Below are positions 1 to 6,647 of a stretch of DNA of 9,664 nt, one piece after another; the stretch's first letter is position 1; each line of letters begins with the position of its first letter. The stretch comes from Leptofilum sp050292445 (GTDB taxonomy: Bacteria; Chloroflexota; Anaerolineae; Promineifilales; Promineifilaceae): NCBI GenBank assembly GCA_050292445.1, contig JBNKLQ010000233.1, positions 1 to 9,664 on the forward strand, in the 5' to 3' direction. Position numbers and translations under genes: made by a program. Under the pieces are notes generated by a model. It was not told where the DNA came from. It searched no databases and worked only from the letters and a program-made list of their open reading frames with translations.

Positions 1-2
1 CA

Positions 3-101
3 TCAGAGTGCCAACTGCCTGACGGTAAGATGACCTTCAGTGCTCTTATGGGCGGTATGACAAAGGTGAGCCTTCTACAGTTTAGAAGTAGAAGTGTGTA
101 A
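3..101 (+). CDS. Possible 3' end of an unidentified gene (partial)
   Basis: One forward frame is open from the window edge to a TAA at 99–101 and would give the last 32 residues of a protein (beginning SECQLPDGKMTF and ending FRSRSV). The other two forward frames stop within about 35 bases. I recognise no family in it, and 32 codons open by chance is not rare. It would converge with the TetR gene that ends at 148. An AT-only 6-bp inverted repeat (106–118) follows the stop but lacks the GC stem of a normal terminator. Treat as a weak candidate only. Confidence 0.2.
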   Translation, partial: SECQLPDGKMTFSALMGGMTKVSLLQFRSRSV

Positions 102-147
102 GGAATTATTTTAAATAACTCAAATAAAAAAAGTCAAGGCAAAAACA

Positions 148-729
148 TTAACCAATTAAAGAAAGCGCGATATTCACAATGTCTTTCAGGACCTGCGGAT
201 CCGGCTTCGTTTTTGCCAGGGCATTCAGCCCTACCAAGGTGCTATATAAGTGGCGTGCCATTGCTCTAGGTTCAGGCACGCTCGTTAGCGCTTCAGCAGT
301 TTGAGTAGCAACCAATGATTGATAAAATATCTCTTCAATTTCTGTACGGTATCCCGTCACAAGGTGAGCAACATCAGTATCGTGCTTCGCCATCTCAATC
401 ATCGAGTTTGCTAAAAAACATCCCCTACAAAGATCATCTACCAAAATATTATCAAGTGCCGACTGGAAGATTTTTTCAATCGTTTGCCTACTGTAACCAA
501 AAGCATCGACTGCACTTTGTAACCATTGTATTTGCCATTGTTGATACAAGGCCAATGCAGATATATAAAGCGAATGTTTGTCTTCAAAAGTATTATAAAG
601 ACTGCTACGGCTGATACCTAATTTATTAACTAAATCCTGGATAGATGTCGCTTCATACCCATTCATCCAGAAAATGTCCTGCGCTTTTGCTATTATCTTT
701 TCTTGATCAAACTCAATTTTTCGCGCCAT
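148..729 (-). CDS. TetR/AcrR-family transcriptional regulator
   Basis: A 193-residue protein of normal TetR size. The N-terminal DNA-binding domain is clear: helix 1 with the AQDIFWMNGYEATSI stretch (residues 16–30), then the helix-turn-helix at about 28–47 with LGISRSSLYNTFEDK, the usual family signature. The rest is a helical ligand-binding and dimerisation domain; a CRGCFLANSMIEMA segment in its middle resembles TetR proteins whose C-terminal domain carries a conserved Gly-Cys motif. The ligand and target genes are unknown. TetR proteins normally repress a neighbouring or divergent gene, and here the divergent neighbour is the moxR operon, but no convincing operator palindrome was found between them. 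The start at 729 has no strong Shine-Dalgarno; a TATATAA stretch lies just upstream. The gene is clearly AT-richer than the rest of the window (541–600 is 18/60 G+C by hand count) and lacks the ACGGCCGT octamer found in every other complete gene, which suggests a different origin. Confidence 0.9.
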   Translation of the reverse strand: MARKIEFDQEKIIAKAQDIFWMNGYEATSIQDLVNKLGISRSSLYNTFEDKHSLYISALALYQQWQIQWLQSAVDAFGYSRQTIEKIFQSALDNILVDDLCRGCFLANSMIEMAKHDTDVAHLVTGYRTEIEEIFYQSLVATQTAEALTSVPEPRAMARHLYSTLVGLNALAKTKPDPQVLKDIVNIALSLIG

Positions 730-843
730 ATCATTTTATATAAACAGGAATCATTTTCCGCTCATTGGGTACAAGTATGCCATATCTGGAATGATAAGTC
801 CAATATTTAAAGGATCTACCCTCTGTGTCGTATTCTAAAACAC

Positions 844-892
844 TCTCCAAACTTAAAACTTTTCACTTCTCCCTTTTCACTCCCCACCCTCC
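844..892. repeat. One-armed pyrimidine-rich heptad repeat upstream of moxR
   Basis: In the TetR–moxR gap the sequence can be read as seven degenerate 7-bp units: TCTCCAA, ACTTAAA, ACTTTTC, ACTTCTC, CCTTTTC, ACTCCCC, ACCCTCC. The best three are close to ACTTTTC. No matching inverted arm is seen, unlike the other heptad repeats in this window. It may simply be a polypyrimidine tract, so the periodicity claim here is weaker. Confidence 0.35.
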
Positions 893-930
893 CCTTGTGA
901 GAATCCCCATTCCGAGGGAAAATAGCCGCA

Positions 931-1878
931 ATGAAAGAAATCCAGAGTTTCGCCCAGACATTGATTGATAATGTAGAAAAGGTCATCATTGGCAAACGGC
1001 CGTCTCTAGAGCTGCTCGTCGTCTCCATCCTGTGTGAGGGACACACGCTGCTGGAAGACGTGCCCGGCGTAGGCAAGACGATGCTAGCGCGAGCCTTTGC
1101 CCTCAGTTTGGGCATCCAGTTTAAACGGCTGCAATGCACCCCGGACCTGCTGCCCAACGATGTGACCGGCGTCTCCATTTTCGACCAGCAAAAGCAGGGC
1201 TTTACTTTTGTGCCCGGTCCCGTTTTCAGCAACATTTTGCTGGCCGATGAGATCAACCGGGCCACGCCGCGCACCCAGTCGGCGCTGCTGGAGGCAATGG
1301 GCGAGCGGCAGGTGACGGTGGACGGGGTAACGCATGAGTTGGAACGGCCGTTTTTTGTCATGGCCACCCAAAACCCCGTCGAGTACGAAGGCACCTTCCC
1401 CCTGCCCGAAGCCCAGCTGGACCGCTTCTTCATGAAGCTGAGCCTGGGCTACCTGGACGAAGCCACCGAGAGCCAGATGTTGCTCAATTTGGGCCGAGCA
1501 CATCCCATCGAAAGCTTAACCCAGGTGGTGGACGGCAACGAGCTGCCCCGGCTGGCGCGGCAAGTGTGGGACGTGCATGTCGATGAAACCGTGCGCGATT
1601 ACATCATTCGGCTGGTATTTGCCACCCGGCGACACAAAGACCTCATTTTGGGGGCCAGCCCGCGTGGCAGCCACGCCCTCTACCGGGGCATTCAAGCCTA
1701 CGCCGCCCTGCAAGGCCGCGACTACACGCTGCCTGACGACGTGAAAAAATTGGCCCCCGCTATTCTTTCTCACCGCTGCCTGCTTCATCCCGAAAGCGCC
1801 CTGCGCGGTCACACCCACGTTGGCATCCTCAAAGAGATTATGGAGGCCACGCCATTAGACATTGGTGAATTGGAATAA
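931..1878 (+). CDS. MoxR-family AAA+ ATPase
   Basis: A 315-residue AAA+ ATPase of the MoxR family, the usual length. Visible motifs are: Walker A GVGKT (46–50), Walker B ILLADE (102–107) followed by INRATPRTQSALLEAM, sensor 1 TQNP (146–149), the MoxR-typical LPEAQLDRF with a likely arginine finger R165, and sensor 2 in GASPRGS (R245) in the C-terminal lid. MoxR proteins are cytoplasmic hexameric ATPases thought to act as chaperones that mature or remodel partner proteins, usually encoded beside VWA-like or DUF58 partners, as here. A GAGGG (914–918) lies 12 bases before the ATG, slightly far but the best ribosome site. It is the first gene of a three-gene rightward operon; the next gene starts 78 bases on, beyond a heptad hairpin. 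Its substrate is unknown. It carries two ACGGCCGT octamers (996, 1344), both read as Arg-Pro codons. Family assignment is secure. Confidence 0.96.
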   Translation: MKEIQSFAQTLIDNVEKVIIGKRPSLELLVVSILCEGHTLLEDVPGVGKTMLARAFALSLGIQFKRLQCTPDLLPNDVTGVSIFDQQKQGFTFVPGPVFSNILLADEINRATPRTQSALLEAMGERQVTVDGVTHELERPFFVMATQNPVEYEGTFPLPEAQLDRFFMKLSLGYLDEATESQMLLNLGRAHPIESLTQVVDGNELPRLARQVWDVHVDETVRDYIIRLVFATRRHKDLILGASPRGSHALYRGIQAYAALQGRDYTLPDDVKKLAPAILSHRCLLHPESALRGHTHVGILKEIMEATPLDIGELE

Positions 1879-1881
1879 ATA

Positions 1882-1950
1882 GAGACTGGAGATTAGAGAT
1901 TGGAGATTGCATAATATTCTTAATCTCCAATCTCCAGTCTCCAATCTCCC
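1882..1950. repeat. Inverted heptad-repeat hairpin between moxR and the DUF58 gene
   Basis: The left arm is four 7-bp units (GAGACTG, GAGATTA, GAGATTG, GAGATTG; 1882–1909), the spacer is 12 AT-rich bases (1910–1921), and the right arm is four inverted units (AATCTCC, AATCTCC, AGTCTCC, AATCTCC; 1922–1949). The 13 bp nearest the spacer (1896–1908 with 1922–1934) pair perfectly and pairing continues imperfectly outward. It starts 3 bases after the moxR stop and ends 7 bases before the DUF58 ATG. As RNA it could fold into a long stem that affects readthrough or translation; there is no U-tract, so it does not look like an ordinary terminator. Confidence 0.9.
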
Positions 1951-1956
1951 ATAAAA

Positions 1957-3240
1957 ATGGGAAATTTTTCCGCTTTAATCCTCATCCTCCTGCTGCTCGC
2001 CTTTTATTTGCGGGTCGATTTTATTTTCTACGTGATTTACGTCAGCGTGGGCATTTACGCCTGGGGACGCTGGCTCCTGCCCCGTACCATCAAAAACTTA
2101 CACAGCAAACGCCATTACGACAGCCACGCCTTTTGGGGCGAAAAAGTGCCGGTGACCATCCAACTAACCAACAAGGGACGCCTGCCCATTCCCTGGATTC
2201 AGGTGCAGGAGAGTGTGGCTATCCAGCTTAAAACGGGTGAACCGCTGCACCAGGTGGTGTCTCTTGGACGAGGCGAAACAACCGAATTCAACTACAAGAT
2301 CATTGCCCGTCGCCGGGGATATTACCAGCTTGGCCCGCTGCGGCTCACCACCGGCGATCTATTTGGTATCCATCCTGAACTGGTGGCCTTTTTGCCCGCC
2401 GATTACCTCACCATCTACCCACGCCTGACGCCCTTAACCCAGCTGGGTCTGCCCTCCCGCCTGCCGTTTGGCACCATCGCCAGCCACCAGCGCCTGTTTG
2501 AAGACCCCGCCCGCCCGATGGGCATCCGCGACTTCCGCTCTGGAGACACGATTCGGCAGATTAACTGGAAGGCCAGCGCCCATACCCGCCAGCTGATGGT
2601 CAAGACGTTCCAACCAGCCATTTCGTTGGAAACGGCCGTACTCCTCAATCTGCACACCCCTGACTACACCTTTGGCAACCGGCAAGACCTTGCCGAATGG
2701 GCCATCGAAGTGGCGGCCTCGCTGGCGGCCCATCTGGTGAACCAGCGGCAAGGTGTCGGCCTTATCACCAACGGGATTGACCCGCTGGCCAGCCAACAGC
2801 ATGGCTTCGATGAAGCCACCGGACGGCTGCTGCGCCCCAGCCACGAACGCATCCAGGCTAACCCCAAAGCATTCATTCCCGCCGCCATTCCACCGCGAAA
2901 CGGCCGTCCCCACCTCATCAAAATTTTGGAGCGACTGGCCCGCATCGAGGCCGAAGAAACCGTTTCTTTTGCGGAATGGGCCAGCACCGCCTGCCTGCAT
3001 TTGAACTGGGGCGTCACCATTTTGGCCATTACCGCCAACGGCAGCGAAGTGGTTTGCCAAAGCCTGCACCGGCTGGTGCGCGCCGGATTTAATCCTATCC
3101 TCATTGCCGTCGAGCCAGTGTACAATTTTGGCCTGGTTCGGCAGCGCGCCCGACAGCTAGGCTTTGCCGCCTATAACGTCCATACACCGCACGATTTGGA
3201 CCGCTGGCGACGGCCGTACAACGTGGGGGCCACCCCATGA
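1957..3240 (+). CDS. DUF58 domain-containing membrane-anchored protein
   Basis: A 427-residue protein. Residues 4–40 form two closely spaced hydrophobic segments, a hairpin anchor. A beta-rich region (about 55–130) follows, including VPVTIQLTNKGRLPIPWIQV, an Ig-like fold typical of this group. The DUF58 core is at about 188–230 with GIRDFRSGDTIRQINWKASA, matching the family's R-x-x-x-GD-x-x-R-x-I-x-W pattern. The following part is predicted to be a VWA-like alpha/beta domain, but the position where a metal-binding DxSxS would lie reads N-L-H-T (231–234), so the metal site looks lost. No Shine-Dalgarno is seen before the ATG: the bases just upstream are the right arm of a heptad hairpin, so translation may depend on coupling or RNA structure. 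The stop overlaps the next ATG by four bases (3237–3240). DUF58 proteins are standard partners of MoxR ATPases; the biochemical role is unknown. Carries octamers at 2632, 2900 and 3210. Confidence 0.93.
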   Translation: MGNFSALILILLLLAFYLRVDFIFYVIYVSVGIYAWGRWLLPRTIKNLHSKRHYDSHAFWGEKVPVTIQLTNKGRLPIPWIQVQESVAIQLKTGEPLHQVVSLGRGETTEFNYKIIARRRGYYQLGPLRLTTGDLFGIHPELVAFLPADYLTIYPRLTPLTQLGLPSRLPFGTIASHQRLFEDPARPMGIRDFRSGDTIRQINWKASAHTRQLMVKTFQPAISLETAVLLNLHTPDYTFGNRQDLAEWAIEVAASLAAHLVNQRQGVGLITNGIDPLASQQHGFDEATGRLLRPSHERIQANPKAFIPAAIPPRNGRPHLIKILERLARIEAEETVSFAEWASTACLHLNWGVTILAITANGSEVVCQSLHRLVRAGFNPILIAVEPVYNFGLVRQRARQLGFAAYNVHTPHDLDRWRRPYNVGATP

Positions 3241-4946
3241 GCCTGAAAGCTGCCGAGAAAAAACCAGACGATTCTAACCAAGAAACGATCCTCTCCATTG
3301 ATGATCCCCGGCTGGCCTTCATCACCAACAAATGGTCCCGCACCATCGTACAGCCGTTGCTCATCAGCGTACTCATAACCGCTTTGCTCTCTGCCATCCT
3401 TGTCTTTGCCGAACTGGTGACTGACATTGTTTGGCTGCCGTTCAGCTTCTTTCTCTTTTTTGTCTCCGTGGAAGGCTGCTACACAACCCTTTGGCTGCAA
3501 CAGCCAGAGCGGCGGCTGCTAAACCACACCGCCTACCGCGCTGCGGAGCTGCTGCTGCTGGCCCTGCTGCTGCGCGCCTTTGCCTGGACCGTCACCAACA
3601 GTTGGCCCAATCTGGCCGACATCCCGGAATTGTTGCGTTTCCCCCAAGCTATCTTTCTGGATGCACCCTTTATTTTCATTGGTATTCTGATGCTGATGGC
3701 CTGGGACCGGACCACCCGGCTGAGTGAGACGTTTACCGCGTTGTCCATCGATCAGGCTGAAGTGTATTACTATTCCCAACCAACCAACCAGCGTATTTCC
3801 AGCGACAAGCCGGTGCGCACCAATCGCGGAGAAATTGTCTTCTCGTTTTTCCGACAGTGGATTGGCGGCGCACTCATCCTGGCGCTTTTAACGTCGCTGA
3901 GTAATTTTGACGTGGTCGAAATTTATCGTGGCAGCAGTCTGGCGCTGGCCAGGTTGGGTCTACGGCCGGAACTGCTTCTTTTTCTGCTGCTCTACTTTTT
4001 GGCTGGATTTACGCTGCTGAGCCAGGCGCAGCTGGCGGCCATGAACGCCCGCTGGCTTATTAACGGGGCCACGCGCCGGGGCCGGGTGGAACGCAGCTGG
4101 CACCGCTACACGATTTGGCTTTTGGGGGGTATTGCCCTGCTGGCTGCTTTTTTGCCCCTGGGCTCAACGTTTGCCATCAGCAATCTTTTGCAAACAATTT
4201 TTATGGTGTTCAGTGCAGTCGCTTCATTTATCGTGTCGCTATTTTCCACTCTGCTGGCTATTCTATTGTCCCTCTTTACTGGCAATCCGGCCCCAGAAAC
4301 GGCCGAACCGCTCATCCAACCCACGCTGTCTCCCCTCCCTACGCCCACCGCCACACCCATTCCGTCCGCCTTACCACCTCAAACGGTGGACACGGGCCTC
4401 ATCGTCAGTTCGCTTTTTTGGGCGGTGGCCATTGTGATGAGCATTACGGCCGTTAGCTTTTTCTTACGGGAACGAGGAATTAAGGTGAATACGGCCGTTG
4501 TCCAATCCTTTTGGCAACAGTTGTGGCATTGGTTGCAAACCACCTGGCGCGGGGCTGGCCACCAAGTGCGGGATTTACGGCAAGCGGTACGCACGCGCTT
4601 GCAGCGAGAACCAAAAGAAAATGAAGAAAACAAACCGCCCTGGCGCTTCATTCGCATCAACGCCCTCTCGCCCCGGGAGCAAATCCGCTACTTTTACCTG
4701 TCCACTGTCAAACGGGCTGCCGACAAGGGCGTGCCCCGCCAACAGGCCGAGACGCCGCTGGAGTTTGCCCGTGACCTAAAAGAAAGTTGGCCGGATGCCG
4801 AAGAAGATGTCGATATTTTGACCGATGCGTTTTTAGAAGCGCGCTACGGCCGTTCCCCCATCGAGAAAGAAGATGTGAACCCCGTTAAAAAAAGGTGGCG
4901 TCAGGTGAAGTCTAGTCTGCGCCGCCGCTCAGAATCGTCTCACTAA
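3237..4946 (+). CDS. Multi-pass membrane protein with C-terminal DUF4129-like domain
   Basis: A 569-residue integral membrane protein. Hydrophobic segments are visible at about 38–58, 61–79, 102–118, 142–157, 206–222, 246–264, 292–309, two within 313–347, and 387–409. A Pro/Thr-rich linker (350–383, with PTPTATPIPS) separates the last two and probably lies outside the membrane. The C-terminal soluble region (about 472–540, with EQIRYFYLSTVKRAADKGVP and ETPLEFARDL) matches the DUF4129 pattern found at the end of transglutaminase-like membrane proteins of MoxR/DUF58 operons. No transglutaminase Cys-His-Asp core is visible in this protein or its neighbours. The ATG overlaps the DUF58 stop as ATGA, pointing to translational coupling, and it ends the operon. 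The tail is very basic (KKRWRQ, RRR). Likely an envelope-located partner of the MoxR/DUF58 pair; the function is inferred from context only. Octamers at 4446, 4491 and 4846. Confidence 0.85.
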   Translation: MSLKAAEKKPDDSNQETILSIDDPRLAFITNKWSRTIVQPLLISVLITALLSAILVFAELVTDIVWLPFSFFLFFVSVEGCYTTLWLQQPERRLLNHTAYRAAELLLLALLLRAFAWTVTNSWPNLADIPELLRFPQAIFLDAPFIFIGILMLMAWDRTTRLSETFTALSIDQAEVYYYSQPTNQRISSDKPVRTNRGEIVFSFFRQWIGGALILALLTSLSNFDVVEIYRGSSLALARLGLRPELLLFLLLYFLAGFTLLSQAQLAAMNARWLINGATRRGRVERSWHRYTIWLLGGIALLAAFLPLGSTFAISNLLQTIFMVFSAVASFIVSLFSTLLAILLSLFTGNPAPETAEPLIQPTLSPLPTPTATPIPSALPPQTVDTGLIVSSLFWAVAIVMSITAVSFFLRERGIKVNTAVVQSFWQQLWHWLQTTWRGAGHQVRDLRQAVRTRLQREPKENEENKPPWRFIRINALSPREQIRYFYLSTVKRAADKGVPRQQAETPLEFARDLKESWPDAEEDVDILTDAFLEARYGRSPIEKEDVNPVKKRWRQVKSSLRRRSESSH

Positions 4947-4985
4947 GTTGGCCTCATTGCCCACTTCATGATAAAAAAGCACGTT

Positions 4986-5015
4986 TTGATTATTGCCCAT
5001 TACAATTCTTATGAT
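4986..5015 (+). promoter_or_regulatory. Candidate sigma-70-type promoter for the FTCD operon
   Basis: TTGATT (4986–4991) and TATGAT (5010–5015) are separated by 18 bases and match the housekeeping consensus at 4/6 and 5/6 positions. The stretch is AT-rich and lies in the 180-base gap after the MoxR operon. A start near 5022 would place the following heptad hairpin in the 5' leader of the FTCD message. Such matches also arise by chance in AT-rich DNA. Confidence 0.3.
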
Positions 5016-5021
5016 TCTGCC

Positions 5022-5080
5022 TGATGCGTAAAACGTGATGCGTGACAAAAAATCACGTTTCACGCATCACGTTTCACTTT
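5022..5080. repeat. Inverted heptad-repeat hairpin upstream of FTCD
   Basis: The left arm has units TGATGCG, TAAAACG, TGATGCG (5022–5042) and TGA. The right arm has TCACGTT, TCACGCA, TCACGTT, TCACTTT (5053–5080). A perfect 15-bp inverted repeat joins 5031–5045 with 5060–5074; an alternative 5-bp stem pairs 5041–5045 with 5053–5057 across a CAAAAAA loop. The right arm is followed by a T-run (5078–5082), so it could also work as a terminator for the MoxR operon, though the stem is not especially GC-rich. The architecture matches the repeats at 1882–1950 and 9484–9568 although the heptamer differs. Confidence 0.88.
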
Positions 5081-5116
5081 TTCTCTGCACTTCTACATCT
5101 CAGCGTTAAGTTCTTT

Positions 5117-5122
5117 AGGAGA
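5117..5122 (+). promoter_or_regulatory. Ribosome binding site of FTCD (AGGAGA)
   Basis: AGGAGA lies 10 bases before the ATG at 5133 and 4 bases before an in-frame TTG at 5127. The ATG is preferred because family members typically begin within a few residues of the VECVPNFSEGR motif and ATG is the stronger codon; the TTG start would only add Met-Thr. Confidence 0.65.
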
Positions 5123-5132
5123 TTTTTTGACC

Positions 5133-6647
5133 ATGCAGCTTGTCGAATGCGTACCAAATTTTAGCGAAGGCCGTGATGCAGCCGTTTATAATGAAATTGC
5201 CGACGCGATTCGTTCCGTACGGGCCGTTAACGTACTGGACGTCAGCGCCGATCCAGACCATAACCGCACCGTGATTACCTTTGTCGGCAAACCGGCCGAT
5301 GTGGAAGAAGCCGCTTTTCGCGGCATCAGCAAAGCGGCCGAACGCATCAATTTAGATTATCACGAAGGCGAACATCCCCGCATTGGGGCCACGGACGTTT
5401 GCCCCTTCATTCCCATTCGCGGCGTGACCCTTGACGAATGCGTGGCGCTGGCCAACCGTCTGGGCCAACGCGTCGGTGAAGAGTTGGGCATGGCTGTTTA
5501 TCTATATGGCAATGCAGCCACCCGGCCAGAACGGGAAAAGCTGTCTGATATTCGCAAAGGCCAGTACGAATTGTGGAAAGCCGAGGTAGAAACCAACCCG
5601 GCGCGACAGCCAGATTTTGGCCCGGCCAAAGCCCAAACATGGGGGGCAACGGTGATTGGGGTACGGCCGTTTCTCATCGCCTACAATCTTTACCTAAACA
5701 CCAACAATGTGGAAATTGCAGATAGAATCTCAAGAGCCATTCGCTTCTCCAGCGGCGGGCTACGCTACGTGCAGGCCAAAGGGTTCCTGGTAGAAGGCCA
5801 GGCCCAGGTAAGCATGAACCTGGTTAATTTTGAGAAAACGGCCGTTTACCATGTGCAAGAAATGGTCCGTCGCGAAGCCGCTCACTACGGTCTCACCATC
5901 ACTAAAGCTGAGCTGGTAGGCATGATTCCCCAAAAAGCCCTCATGGACAGCGCCAAATATTATTTGCAGCTGGATGACCTGGCTGACGACCAAATTTTGG
6001 AATATCGTCTGCACCAGGAGCAAGATGATGAAGACCCCACCCCCTATCCGTTTTTAGAAGCCGTAGCCTCGAACCGCCCCACACCGGGCGGCGGCTCCGT
6101 TGCCGCATTAGCCGGGGCGCTGGCTGCCAGTTTAGCCCACATGGTGGCTGGGCTTACCATTAATCGTAAAAAGTATGCTGAGGTGCAAGAGTCGGTTACG
6201 GCCGTTCAGGAAGAAGCCTCCGCCTTGTGCCAACAGCTCACCGATGCTATTAACGAAGACGCAGCCGCCTTTGATGCCGTCATGGCCGCCTTCCGCAGCA
6301 AAGAACTGCCTGAACATGAAAAGGAAATCCAAATACAGCAAGCCACCATTGGCGCAGGCGAAGTGCCGCTGCACGTAGCACGCCTGAGCTATCGGGCGGC
6401 ACAGCTGGCGGCTAAGCTGGCCAAAGTGGGCAACATCAACGCCGTTACAGACGCCACGGCCGGAGTATTGCTGGCTCATGCAGCGGTGGAAACGGCCGCT
6501 CTCAACGTCAAAATAAATGCCTCCAACATCGAAAACAAGCAGCTAGTCACCAGCTGGCAAGAGGAACTGGCTACGCTGCAACAAGACTCAGCCGATCTGG
6601 TGCAAGAAATCAAAGCAGTGGCCCAGAAACGGGGGGGCTTTGCATGA
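5133..6647 (+). CDS. ftcD: Bifunctional glutamate formiminotransferase / formiminotetrahydrofolate cyclodeaminase
   Basis: A 504-residue fusion of two enzymes that usually are separate genes in bacteria. Residues 1–300 are the formiminotransferase, which moves the formimino group of N-formimino-glutamate to tetrahydrofolate: VECVPNFSEGRD (4–15), D40-PDHNRTVITFVG, and GEHPRIGATDVCPF with H81 in the place of the catalytic histidine of the mammalian enzyme. Residues 305–504 are the cyclodeaminase, which releases ammonia to give methenyl-THF; it opens with YPFLEAVASNRPTPGGGS (305–322) followed by the helical AALAGALAASLAHMV stretch. It is slightly shorter than mammalian FTCD (541 residues) with the same domain order. 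The enzyme is cytoplasmic, in histidine degradation and folate one-carbon supply; no hut genes are in view. The stop overlaps the start of the M23 lipoprotein gene (ATGA, 6644–6647), a surprising partner. A 7-G run near the end does not break the frame. If TTG at 5127 is used the protein is 506 residues. Confidence 0.95.
   Translation: MQLVECVPNFSEGRDAAVYNEIADAIRSVRAVNVLDVSADPDHNRTVITFVGKPADVEEAAFRGISKAAERINLDYHEGEHPRIGATDVCPFIPIRGVTLDECVALANRLGQRVGEELGMAVYLYGNAATRPEREKLSDIRKGQYELWKAEVETNPARQPDFGPAKAQTWGATVIGVRPFLIAYNLYLNTNNVEIADRISRAIRFSSGGLRYVQAKGFLVEGQAQVSMNLVNFEKTAVYHVQEMVRREAAHYGLTITKAELVGMIPQKALMDSAKYYLQLDDLADDQILEYRLHQEQDDEDPTPYPFLEAVASNRPTPGGGSVAALAGALAASLAHMVAGLTINRKKYAEVQESVTAVQEEASALCQQLTDAINEDAAAFDAVMAAFRSKELPEHEKEIQIQQATIGAGEVPLHVARLSYRAAQLAAKLAKVGNINAVTDATAGVLLAHAAVETAALNVKINASNIENKQLVTSWQEELATLQQDSADLVQEIKAVAQKRGGFA

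Noticed and set aside
315..614. 99-residue plus-strand frame opposite the TetR gene
   Set aside because: TetR helix-turn-helix coding is unambiguous on the other strand and this frame resembles no protein.
765..805. TetR operator between the TetR and moxR genes
   Set aside because: Only short imperfect palindromes were found (such as CCATATCTGG and a distant ATTGG/CCAAT pair), no better than chance in AT-rich DNA.
816..1433. 205-residue open frame on the minus strand across moxR
   Set aside because: It lies opposite the clearly coding MoxR motifs, has a Ser/Arg-rich composition typical of antisense frames in GC-rich genes, and matches no family.
1882..1950. CRISPR-like array reading of the heptad tracts
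   Set aside because: Units are 7 bases with no spacers of constant length and no cas genes nearby.
2434..3069. 211-residue minus-strand frame inside the DUF58 gene
   Set aside because: Antisense shadow of a recognisable gene; the composition is that of reversed codons and there is no independent start signal.
3541..3575. CTG-rich microsatellite-like stretch in the DUF4129 gene
   Set aside because: It is explained by a run of Leu codons in a membrane segment.
6631..6637. G7 run as a frameshift or sequencing error in FTCD
   Set aside because: The frame continues to a stop that forms a normal ATGA overlap with the next gene and the C-terminus has the expected length.
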